Assembly (NCBI GenBank): GCA_044340025.1
Contig: JBIIUJ010000046.1
Coordinates: 1 to 16,396, forward strand
Origin: JBIIUJ01 sp044340025
GTDB lineage: Bacteria; Pseudomonadota; Alphaproteobacteria; Caulobacterales; Aquidulcibacteraceae
Direction of reading: 5' to 3'
DNA: 16,396 nt
Part shown: positions 6,194 to 12,461 of the stretch, piece after piece
Layout: each line of letters starts with the position of its first letter
How positions within the stretch are numbered: position 1 is the first letter of the stretch
Made by a program: the position numbers and the translations under genes
The notes under the pieces: model-generated
Database searches by the model: none
The model's input: only the letters and a program-made list of their open reading frames with translations
What the model was told of the DNA's origin: nothing

Positions 6194-7117
6194 ATGAAAC
6201 GCGATGCGCCGAGCTTTGCGGCCCTGCGGGCCTTCGCCGTGGCGGCGCGGCGGCAGAGCTTTCGGGACGCCGGACATGAACTGGGGCTGACGCCCTCGGC
6301 GGTAAGCCACCAGGTGCGCGCGCTCGAGCACTGGGTTGGGGGCGCCTTGTTCACCCGCCAGGTCCGCCAGGTCCGCCTGACGGCCCTGGGCGAGGGATTG
6401 AGCGCGCGGCTGTCTGGCGCATTCTTCGAGATCGAGACCGCGCTGGGTCAGGCCAGACGCGATGCTGGCGTCACGCGCCTGCGCATCGCCGCTTTGCCCC
6501 TGTTCACCAACGTCTGGCTCCTTCCCCGTCTGGCCGGGTTCGAGGCGATGCATCCCGCGCTTTCGTTATCCATCGACACCGACGCGCGGGTGGTGGATCT
6601 TGAGAAGGGCGAAGCCGATGTCGCGATCCGTAATGTCGCCGGGGTGACCGCCGGGCTCTTTGGGCGCAAGCTGCTGGATCTGCGCGCAACGCCCTTGTGC
6701 GTGCCAGACATCGCCGCAACCGTGCGCACGCCGATGGATCTCGCGGAAGCAACGCTGATCGAGCTGAGCGTCGGCCGCGCTGGGTGGCCGGAATGGTTCG
6801 CCGCCGCCGGCCATCCAGGCCTGAAGCCAAGACGGACGCTGACCTTCAACACTGTGCCCTCTGCGCTGGACGCCGCAGCCCAGGGCCGGGGCGTGCTTCT
6901 GGGCCTGCTGCCGCTCGTTCTGGATTCAGCCAGCGCGAACGGCCTCGTCGCGCCATTGCCGATCCCCCCACAGGACGCCGGCTCCTACTTCGTCGTGTGC
7001 CGCAGGCAAGACCGCGCCAGCGCAACGGTGCAGGCCTTCATGCGCTGGCTGACCCAGACCATGGGGGCAGACATGGCGCGCCTGCGGCGATTGGAGCGGG
7101 CGCGGCTCGGCCCATGA
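6194..7117 (+). CDS. LysR-family (GcvA-like) transcriptional regulator
   Basis: A 307-residue regulator. The N-terminal winged helix-turn-helix (about 5-65) reads FAALRAFAVAARRQSFRDAG, then LTPSAVSHQVRALE. The effector-binding domain follows from about residue 85 (TRLRIAALPLFTNVWLLPRL) with two alpha/beta lobes. The opening resembles GcvA-type members, which start a few residues before PPLNALR-like sequence; that places the start at ATG 6194 rather than at the upstream in-frame ATG 6173. Neither start has a good ribosome site. It is transcribed away from the DUF4267-hydrolase pair, the typical LysR layout for controlling a divergent operon. The effector cannot be read from sequence. Confidence 0.92.
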   Translation: MKRDAPSFAALRAFAVAARRQSFRDAGHELGLTPSAVSHQVRALEHWVGGALFTRQVRQVRLTALGEGLSARLSGAFFEIETALGQARRDAGVTRLRIAALPLFTNVWLLPRLAGFEAMHPALSLSIDTDARVVDLEKGEADVAIRNVAGVTAGLFGRKLLDLRATPLCVPDIAATVRTPMDLAEATLIELSVGRAGWPEWFAAAGHPGLKPRRTLTFNTVPSALDAAAQGRGVLLGLLPLVLDSASANGLVAPLPIPPQDAGSYFVVCRRQDRASATVQAFMRWLTQTMGADMARLRRLERARLGP

Positions 7118-7129
7118 TCCCACCGGACG

Positions 7130-7144
7130 GGCAGGGTCGCTGCC
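7130..7144. terminator. weak hairpin between convergent lysR and fabI
   Basis: GGCAG, loop GGTCG, CTGCC forms a five-bp stem in the 40-base gap between two convergent stop codons. It has no T-tract in either direction. It may help end both transcripts, but the evidence is position plus a short stem only. Confidence 0.25.
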
Positions 7145-7157
7145 TGGTCAGGCGCGC

Positions 7158-7970
7158 TCAGGCCTCCACGTCTTCGGGCAGCGCGACCACATGGAAGCCA
7201 GCATCCACATGCACCACTTCCCCGGTGGTGGAGCGGCCAAGATCGGACAGCAGCCACAGCGCGCAGCCCGCAATCCCTTCCATGCTGGTGTCTTCCTTCA
7301 TCAGCGACCACTCCCGCCCGGTGGAGACCAGCCCCCGCCCGCCGGAAATGCCCGCCAGCGCCAAGGTCCGCATCGGGCCGGCGGAAATGGCGTTCACCCG
7401 GATGCCCGAAGGGCCGAGATCGCGCGCGATGTAGCGGGTGGCGGCCTCCAGCGCGGCCTTGGCCACGCCCATCACATTATAAGACGGCAGGACGCGCTCG
7501 GCGCCCAGATAGGTGAGCGTGATCATGGAGCCGCCCGGCTTCATCAGCGGGGCTGCGCGCTTGGCGCAGGCCACCCAGCTGAAGGCCGAGATATCCATGG
7601 TGCGCAGGAAGTTCTCCCGCGTGGTGTTTTCCACAAACGAGCCCTTCAGCTCGTTCTTGTCGGAAAAGGCGATGGCGTGGACGAGAAAATCGAGACCGCC
7701 CCAGGCGGTGGAGAGCGCGGCGAACACCGCATCCAGATCCGCGTCGCTGGTAACGTCACAGGGCAGGACGATCTGCGAGCCGACGCTTTGCGCCAGCGGG
7801 CGCACCCGCTTTTCCAGCGCTTCGCCCTGATAGGTGAAGGCGACTTCGGCGCCCTGGGCGGCGAGTTGGGCGGCAATGCCCCACGCGATCGATTTGTCAT
7901 TGGCGACGCCCATGACAAGCCCGCGCTTGCCTTTCATCAGATCGCCTTGCGGCAGGGTCCAGTCCGACAC
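7158..7970 (-). CDS. fabI: enoyl-[acyl-carrier-protein] reductase (NADH)
   Basis: FabI carries out the last reduction of each fatty-acid elongation cycle, reducing trans-2-enoyl-ACP with NADH in the cytosol; it is the triclosan target. The 270-residue protein is a short-chain dehydrogenase with the FabI form of the dinucleotide site, GVANDKSIAWG (21-31), then DV at 72-73, and the catalytic Tyr164 and Lys171 in YNVMGVAK (Y-x6-K). Tyr154 in TLTYLGAE corresponds to the second conserved tyrosine. The substrate loop AGPMRTLALAGI (197-208) is present, and the length is normal. GTG at 7970 is chosen because AAGGAAGG lies upstream; a Met at residue 12 would remove the usual lead-in. It is preceded by two micro-ORFs in the same direction and seems to share their promoter. 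Confidence 0.96.
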   Translation of the reverse strand: MSDWTLPQGDLMKGKRGLVMGVANDKSIAWGIAAQLAAQGAEVAFTYQGEALEKRVRPLAQSVGSQIVLPCDVTSDADLDAVFAALSTAWGGLDFLVHAIAFSDKNELKGSFVENTTRENFLRTMDISAFSWVACAKRAAPLMKPGGSMITLTYLGAERVLPSYNVMGVAKAALEAATRYIARDLGPSGIRVNAISAGPMRTLALAGISGGRGLVSTGREWSLMKEDTSMEGIAGCALWLLSDLGRSTTGEVVHVDAGFHVVALPEDVEA

Positions 7971-8067
7971 GGGCGCTTTCCTTCCTTAACGCTGGAAGCG
8001 CCTTGTGATCGGTGTTCCCTTCTGGATCAAGGCAAGCTGCGCGGGCTTGCGTGCCTGGGCGCCGGGG

Positions 8068-8172
8068 TCACAGGCCGGCGGCCTGGGCGGCGACGCGGAA
8101 CAGCGGCGCAAGCAGGACTGCGGCAGACATCGCCGCGAGCGCGAGGCTCAGGGTCCTAACGGCGGCATACAT
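8068..8172 (-). CDS. 34-residue single-pass membrane peptide, second of a tandem pair
   Basis: ATG at 8172-8170 is preceded by a strong AAAGGAGAT sequence. The translation begins MYAAVRTLSLALAAMSAAVL and ends AQAAGL before TGA. The middle is one continuous hydrophobic helix with an arginine on each side, so a single transmembrane segment or an uncleaved signal-like anchor is expected. It aligns over its whole length with the next micro-ORF upstream: Met, Ala at 3-4, Arg, Ser-Leu, Ala-rich core, LF, AA, and GL at the end. I do not recognise the family. It lies 97 bases upstream of fabI on the same strand. A tiny ORF could be chance in GC-rich DNA, but ribosome site, hydrophobic pattern and a paralogue next door make coding likely. 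Confidence 0.6.
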   Translation of the reverse strand: MYAAVRTLSLALAAMSAAVLLAPLFRVAAQAAGL

Positions 8173-8196
8173 GGTCGATCTCCTTTCCGAGACGGG

Positions 8197-8304
8197 TCAC
8201 AGGCCAGACGCGCGGGCGGCGGCCAGGAAGAGCTGCTGGAACATCACGAGGGTGACGGCGATCGCCGCCAGAAGGCTGAAAAGCCGGGGAGTGGCTTGGA
8301 TCAT
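8197..8304 (-). CDS. 35-residue single-pass membrane peptide, first of a tandem pair
   Basis: ATG at 8304-8302 follows AAAGGA at eight bases. The translation begins MIQATPRLFSLLAAIAVTLV and ends ARASGL before TGA. A helix of about 20 hydrophobic residues (LFSLLAAIAVTLVMFQQLFL) starts just after Arg7, giving the look of a small bitopic membrane protein. It is paralogous to the neighbouring 34-residue ORF: both share the MxxA...R...SL start, LF in the same place and A-x-GL*, and both end GGCCTGTGACCC in DNA. Only 24 bases separate the two. Function unknown. Possible roles are a small regulator or stabiliser of a membrane enzyme, or a stress peptide; nothing in the sequence decides. Confidence 0.6.
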   Translation of the reverse strand: MIQATPRLFSLLAAIAVTLVMFQQLFLAAARASGL

Positions 8305-8327
8305 GAGAGGCGTCCTTTCGAGACTGC

Positions 8328-8346
8328 GGCGGGGTTCATCCCCGCC
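8328..8346 (-). promoter_or_regulatory. perfect 7-bp hairpin in the leader of the fabI operon
   Basis: On the minus strand GGCGGGG, loop ATGAA, CCCCGCC is a perfect stem-loop 24 bases before the first micro-ORF and close to the predicted 5' end of the mRNA. A stable 5' hairpin protects RNA from decay or restricts ribosome access; no T-tract, so not an intrinsic terminator. Confidence 0.5.
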
Positions 8347-8356
8347 TCACCCAGCC

Positions 8357-8385
8357 TATATGGCATACTCCTACGCACTATGCAA
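8357..8385 (-). promoter_or_regulatory. putative promoter of the micro-ORF/fabI operon with an inverted repeat
   Basis: TTGCAT (8385-8380) and CATATA (8362-8357) on the minus strand are 17 bases apart. The same hexamer and spacing occur in the rpmF promoter in this window. The spacer and -35 box are covered by an inverted repeat, GCATA (8363-8367), 11 bases, TATGC (8379-8383), a possible operator. Hexamers are weak matches, so support is mainly position and the rpmF parallel. Confidence 0.45.
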
Positions 8386-8433
8386 TGAATAAATCGTATT
8401 TTGTTCACTGCTTAATGATTTGTAACCTCGGGG

Positions 8434-8451
8434 CTGTCGCGGACCTGTCAT
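8434..8451 (+). promoter_or_regulatory. putative Pho box (PhoB site) before the phosphatase gene
   Basis: CTGTCGC, GGAC, CTGTCAT: two seven-base half-sites close to the CTGTCAT consensus, repeated with the exact 11-bp period of a Pho box, 44 bases upstream of the alkaline-phosphatase-family start codon. The second half-site is a perfect match; the first differs at two positions. PhoB binds such direct repeats in place of a -35 box. This predicts induction on phosphate starvation. Confidence 0.65.
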
Positions 8452-8495
8452 GGATCGGTCCTAGCAGGGGAGGGAAATCGTCCGGAGACAGACCC

Positions 8496-9752
8496 ATGCG
8501 CGCCGCCTTTCTCGCCCTTGCGCTTCTTGCGCCCCTGCCTGCCGCCGCGAGCGGAAGCGCCATCTTCCTGCATCCGGATGGGATGGGCACGAACACCTGG
8601 GCGGCCTTGCGCCTCCTCAAGGCCGGGCCGGACGGACGGCTCGCCTGGGATCAGATGCGCGCTGCGCCCTATCTGGGGCCGATGCTCGATAGCGTGACCG
8701 CCAGCTCCAACGGCGGCGGCACCAGCCACGCCTGGGGCGTGCGCGCGCGCTCCGACAGCTTCGGCATGATCGCGGGCACGCCGATCGCGCGGTCGGCCTC
8801 GGGCTTCGCCGGCCCGCTGATGGCGGAGGCCAAGGCCCGCGGCAAGGCGATCGGACTGGTCAATACCGCAAGCGTCACCGACGCGGGCACGGGCACGCAG
8901 CTCGCCGTCGCCGGCAACCGGCGCGACCATGCCGCGATCGCGGCCCAGCTTCTGGCGGCCGAACCCGCCGTGCTGATGGGCGGGGGGGAGCGCTGGTTCC
9001 TGCCCGAGGGCGCGCAGGGCCGGCATGGCCCCGGCGCGCGCACCGATGGGCGCGACCTGATCGCGGAAGCCCGCGCGAAGGGCTACACGATTGTCTTCAC
9101 CGCCGCAGAGCTTGCCGCCTTGCCAGAGGATGCGACGCGGGTGCTCGGCCTTTTCGCCAGCGAGGATACGTTCAACGACGGCTCCGAGGAGGCGATGGCG
9201 GCGGCGGGCCTGCCGCTGTTCCAGCCCCAGGCGCCGCGATACGACGTGATGGTGGCCGCCGCCATCCGCGTCCTGAGCAAGGCGCGCGGCGGCTATTATC
9301 TGATGGCGGAGGAGGAGGCGACCGACAATCTGGGCGGCGACAACAACGCCGCCGCCGTGCTGGAGGCCGCCGCCGGCGCCGACCGGGCGGTGCGCATCGC
9401 CCTGGACGCCGCCGCGCGCGACCGAAAGCTGAGCGTCGTGGTGGCGAGCGACAGCGATTGCGGCGGCCTGCAGCCCACCGGCGACGACGTCGTGGCCGGC
9501 CAACCCTTGCCCGCGCGGCTTGAGAACGGCTCGCCGCTCGATGGCCAGACGGGGACCGGCTCGCCTCCCTTCCTCGCCGCGCCCAATGCGCAGGGCGAGC
9601 GGCTGGCCTTCGCCATCGCCTGGGCGACCGATGGCGATGCTAGCGGCGGCGGAACCGTGCGCGCCGCCGGGCCGGCCGCGGCCGCCTTGCCGGCCACGGC
9701 GGATTCCACCGACGTGTTCCGCGTGCTGCACCGTGGCCTGTTTGGTCGGTGA
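8496..9752 (+). CDS. secreted alkaline-phosphatase-family protein with divergent metal site
   Basis: A 418-residue exported protein: signal peptide MRAAFLALALLAPLPAAASG, then the alkaline-phosphatase core. Recognisable are FLHPDGMG (Asp28, metal ligand), the nucleophile region LDSVTASSNGGGTSHAWGVRA (Ser70/71), the VNTASVTDAGT segment (Thr124, Mg ligand in PhoA), NRRDHAAIAAQLL, and YYLMAEEEATDN (Glu272, Asp277). By alignment, the residues that should be zinc-binding histidines are not: His331 of E. coli PhoA falls on Gly281, His370 on Ser320 and His412 on about Ala402. The enzyme may use fewer or other metals, act on another ester, or be inactive. ATG 8496 is chosen because it has GGAG upstream and starts the signal peptide; the longer frame from 8385 does not. 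A Pho box lies upstream. Confidence 0.8.
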   Translation: MRAAFLALALLAPLPAAASGSAIFLHPDGMGTNTWAALRLLKAGPDGRLAWDQMRAAPYLGPMLDSVTASSNGGGTSHAWGVRARSDSFGMIAGTPIARSASGFAGPLMAEAKARGKAIGLVNTASVTDAGTGTQLAVAGNRRDHAAIAAQLLAAEPAVLMGGGERWFLPEGAQGRHGPGARTDGRDLIAEARAKGYTIVFTAAELAALPEDATRVLGLFASEDTFNDGSEEAMAAAGLPLFQPQAPRYDVMVAAAIRVLSKARGGYYLMAEEEATDNLGGDNNAAAVLEAAAGADRAVRIALDAAARDRKLSVVVASDSDCGGLQPTGDDVVAGQPLPARLENGSPLDGQTGTGSPPFLAAPNAQGERLAFAIAWATDGDASGGGTVRAAGPAAAALPATADSTDVFRVLHRGLFGR

Positions 9753-9847
9753 GCGCACGACCATGACCGCTTAGCGGCCGATGTGGGCCGGCGGCTTCTG
9801 ATCGGATCGCTCCGGCCTATGGTCTTTTGGCAGACTAAGGACGCAGC

Positions 9848-11023
9848 ATGAAACCGGGTCGGGACGAAATCGCCGTCGTTGGGGCAGGCATCGGCGGGTT
9901 GACGGCGGCGCTGGCCCTGATCCGCGCCGGCTTTTCGGTGCGGATCTACGAACAGGCGACGGCGCTGGGCGAAGTGGGGGCCGGCATCACGCTCTCACCC
10001 AACGCGAGCCGGGTTCTGGATCATCTCGGGCTGGGCGCAGGGCTGCGCGCCATCGGCTACACCCCGCCGCTACAGCGGATCCGCCATTTCGCAACCGGCG
10101 AGACCCTGGTGGAGACGCCCCGCGGCGACCTGCCGGAGCGCACCTATGGGGCAGGATATTACCATGTCCATCGCGCCGACCTGCATGATCTCCTGAGCGC
10201 CGCTGTCTGCGCGGCCGACCCGGACGCCATCGTGCTGGGCGCAAAGCTCTGCGCGATCGAGACGCCGGACACGCGCCCGACGCTGGTGTTCGCCACCGGG
10301 GAGCGCGCGGCGGCCGATCTGGTGATCGGGGCGGATGGCGTGCGCTCGGCGGTGCGCGCGGCCCTCTTCGAGACCACCCCGCCACACTTCACCGGCCATG
10401 TGGCCTGGCGCGCGATCGTGCCGCGCGAAGCGCTGGCGCCGGACGTGGCCGACGCGCCGCCCGGCATTCACATCGGACCAGGCAAACTCTTCCTGCGTTA
10501 TCCGGTGCGCCATGGCGCCTATGTTAATTACGCCGCCTTCGCGCGCGAAGACGGCTGGGTGGATGAGAGCTGGTCGGCGCGCTCGAGCGTGGCGGATGCG
10601 GAAGCGGCCTTCGCCGGCTGGGACCGGCTCGCCCTCGACGTGATCCGCGCCACGCCCGAGGACGGCTGCTACAAGTGGGCGCTGTTTGCGCGCGATCCCC
10701 TGCCCTGCTGGAGCGTGGGGCGGGTGACGCTGCTGGGCGACGCGGCCCACGCCATGCTGCCCTTCATGGGCCAGGGCGCGGCCATGGCGATCGAGGATGG
10801 AATGGTGCTCGCGCGCTGCATCGCGGCGAGCGAGGGACCGGACAAAGCGATCGCGCGCTACGAAGCCGTCCGACGCGAGCACGCCACCATGGTGCAATCG
10901 GCATCCCGCGCGCTGGGCGACCGGCTGGAAGGCGCCCACCCCGAGCGCTATGGCGCCGGCGGCCAGCGCAATGAGGAGACGATGGGCCTTTTCGCCTATG
11001 ACGCGGTGACGGTCCCGATCTGA
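9848..11023 (+). CDS. FAD-dependent aromatic-ring monooxygenase (salicylate-hydroxylase-like)
   Basis: A 391-residue flavoprotein monooxygenase of the p-hydroxybenzoate-hydroxylase fold, which uses NAD(P)H and O2 to hydroxylate an (often aromatic) substrate. Three fingerprints are present: GAGIGG (12-17) for the FAD ADP moiety, the DG motif in VIGADGVRSAVR (159-170), and the GD motif in LLGDAAHAMLPFMGQGAAMAIED (295-317). Arg109 in HVHRADLHDLL matches the conserved arginine near FAD. Length and layout are normal. AAGGA lies seven bases before the ATG. The 95-base gap after the phosphatase gene leaves room for its own promoter, but cotranscription is possible. Substrate cannot be assigned; kynurenine- or salicylate-type acids are typical for the family. 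Confidence 0.92.
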   Translation: MKPGRDEIAVVGAGIGGLTAALALIRAGFSVRIYEQATALGEVGAGITLSPNASRVLDHLGLGAGLRAIGYTPPLQRIRHFATGETLVETPRGDLPERTYGAGYYHVHRADLHDLLSAAVCAADPDAIVLGAKLCAIETPDTRPTLVFATGERAAADLVIGADGVRSAVRAALFETTPPHFTGHVAWRAIVPREALAPDVADAPPGIHIGPGKLFLRYPVRHGAYVNYAAFAREDGWVDESWSARSSVADAEAAFAGWDRLALDVIRATPEDGCYKWALFARDPLPCWSVGRVTLLGDAAHAMLPFMGQGAAMAIEDGMVLARCIAASEGPDKAIARYEAVRREHATMVQSASRALGDRLEGAHPERYGAGGQRNEETMGLFAYDAVTVPI

Positions 11024-11082
11024 GGCCCGCGAATGCGCTGCCGGCTTTTACTGGCGCGCGCCGCCTGCTACCTCGCTGCGCC

Positions 11083-11967
11083 ATGACCTTTCTGTCTCGC
11101 GCCGCGATCGCGGCCGCCCTGTCGCTCCTCTGCGCCACCGGCGCCTGCGCCCAGCAGCCGCCAGCCGCGGCCGCCGAAGCGCCGCCGCCACCCCCGCCGG
11201 CGGGCGCTGAAAACTGGCGCGCTCCCGACCCGCAAAACCTCTGGGTTCTGGAGACCACCAAGGGCCGCGTGGTGGTGGAGCTCTATCCCGAGATCGCGCC
11301 GCGCCATGTGGAGCGGATCAAGGCGCTCACGCGCTCCGGCTTCTACGACGGCCTTGCCTTCCACCGCGTGATCGAAGGCTTCATGGCCCAGGGCGGCGAT
11401 CCCAAAGGCGATGGCACGGGCGGCTCCCAGCTGGGCAATCTCGCGCAGGAGTTCGAGTTCCGGCGTGGGGCCGATACAGCCTTCCACACTTTCGCCGAGC
11501 AGACCGGCGTGGATCTTGGCTTTGTCGGCGCCATGGCGGCCATCTCCCAGCCCTCCGCGCTGATGACGCCGGAGCGCTCGCGCGATGGCATGGTGCGCGC
11601 CTTTGGCCTGCATTGCCCTGGCGTGGCTTCCATGGCGCGCGCCATGGATCCCAACTCCGCCAACAGCCAGTTCTTCCTGATGCGCGCCACCTATCCCTCG
11701 CTCAATCAGCAATACACTGTCTGGGGCCGTGCGGTTCTCGGTCTCGACGTGATCCGCAGCTTCAAGACCGGCGAACCCGTGGCGGATCCCGACCGGATCC
11801 GCACCGCGCGCATCGCCGCCGACCTGCCCGCCGCCCAGCGCCCGCGCCTGGAAATCCAGCGCACGGACGGGCCCGCGTTCAGGGCCTATGCCGCAAGCGA
11901 ACTTGCCGCCAAAGGGGAAGCCTTCGACCCCTGCGACCTGCAGGTCGCCGCCCGAATTCTTCCCTGA
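11083..11967 (+). CDS. exported cyclophilin-type peptidyl-prolyl isomerase
   Basis: This is a 294-residue periplasmic isomerase that speeds cis-trans isomerisation at proline during folding of exported proteins. It starts with a signal peptide (MTFLSRAAIAAALSLLCATGACA), then a proline-rich linker (25-43), then the cyclophilin fold: FHRVIEGFMAQGGDP (93-107) with catalytic Arg95, Phe100, Met101 and Gln103; SMARAMDPNSANSQFFLM (183-200); YTVWGRAVLGLDVI (211-224). Compared with the cytosolic copy next to it, about 45 residues are inserted between the two core motifs (around 128-178), and a C-terminal tail of some 50 residues ends with a cysteine pair candidate (Cys178, Cys284). No clear ribosome site precedes the ATG. 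It is 26 bases upstream of the second cyclophilin gene, so the two form an operon. Confidence 0.93.
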   Translation: MTFLSRAAIAAALSLLCATGACAQQPPAAAAEAPPPPPPAGAENWRAPDPQNLWVLETTKGRVVVELYPEIAPRHVERIKALTRSGFYDGLAFHRVIEGFMAQGGDPKGDGTGGSQLGNLAQEFEFRRGADTAFHTFAEQTGVDLGFVGAMAAISQPSALMTPERSRDGMVRAFGLHCPGVASMARAMDPNSANSQFFLMRATYPSLNQQYTVWGRAVLGLDVIRSFKTGEPVADPDRIRTARIAADLPAAQRPRLEIQRTDGPAFRAYAASELAAKGEAFDPCDLQVAARILP

Positions 11968-11993
11968 CCATCCAGCCCAGACAGGAGGCGCGC

Positions 11994-12461
11994 ATGGCCG
12001 CCGATCTCGAAAACACTTTGCTCATGACCCTCGACACCGGCCTTGTGACCATCGCGCTGCGGCCAGACCTCGCGCCCAACCATGTGTCGCGCATCAAGGA
12101 GCTGGCGCGTGAAGGCTTCTATGACGGGGTCGTGTTCCATCGCGTCATCGCCGGCTTCATGGCCCAGGGCGGCGACCCCACGGGCACCGGCTTTCACGGC
12201 TCCAAAAAGCCCAATCTGAAGCAGGAGTTCTCCGCCGAGCCGCATGTGCGCGGGGTGTGCTCCATGGCGCGCAGCCAGAGCCCGGATTCGGCCAACAGCC
12301 AGTTCTTCATCTGCTTTGACGACGCGCGCTTCCTTGATCGTCAGTACACGGTCTGGGGCGTGGTGGAGAGCGGGATGGAGGCGGTGGACGCTTTGCCAAA
12401 GGGCGAGCCGCCGCGCGCGCCAGGCAAGATCGTGTCCCTCAAGGTCGCCGCCGACGTCTGA
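11994..12461 (+). CDS. ppiB: cytosolic cyclophilin-type peptidyl-prolyl isomerase
   Basis: A 155-residue minimal cyclophilin without a signal peptide, so it should act in the cytosol. The active site is complete: FHRVIAGFMAQGGDP (48-62) with Arg50, Phe55, Met56 and Gln58; MARSQSPDSANSQFFICF (91-108); RQYTVWGVVESGMEAVD (116-132). The tryptophan that makes eukaryotic cyclophilins bind cyclosporin strongly is not at the expected place, as is usual in bacteria. I chose ATG 11994 because AGGAGG lies five bases upstream at 11983-11988. The longer reading that starts at 11613 is the out-of-frame interior of the first cyclophilin. Its last 121 bases overlap, antisense, the end of the convergent EEP-family gene. 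Confidence 0.95.
   Translation: MAADLENTLLMTLDTGLVTIALRPDLAPNHVSRIKELAREGFYDGVVFHRVIAGFMAQGGDPTGTGFHGSKKPNLKQEFSAEPHVRGVCSMARSQSPDSANSQFFICFDDARFLDRQYTVWGVVESGMEAVDALPKGEPPRAPGKIVSLKVAADV

Noticed and set aside
8385..8495. Upstream start of the phosphatase gene at 8385
   Set aside because: It would put 37 non-secretory residues before a clear signal peptide, overlaps the Pho box and has no ribosome site.
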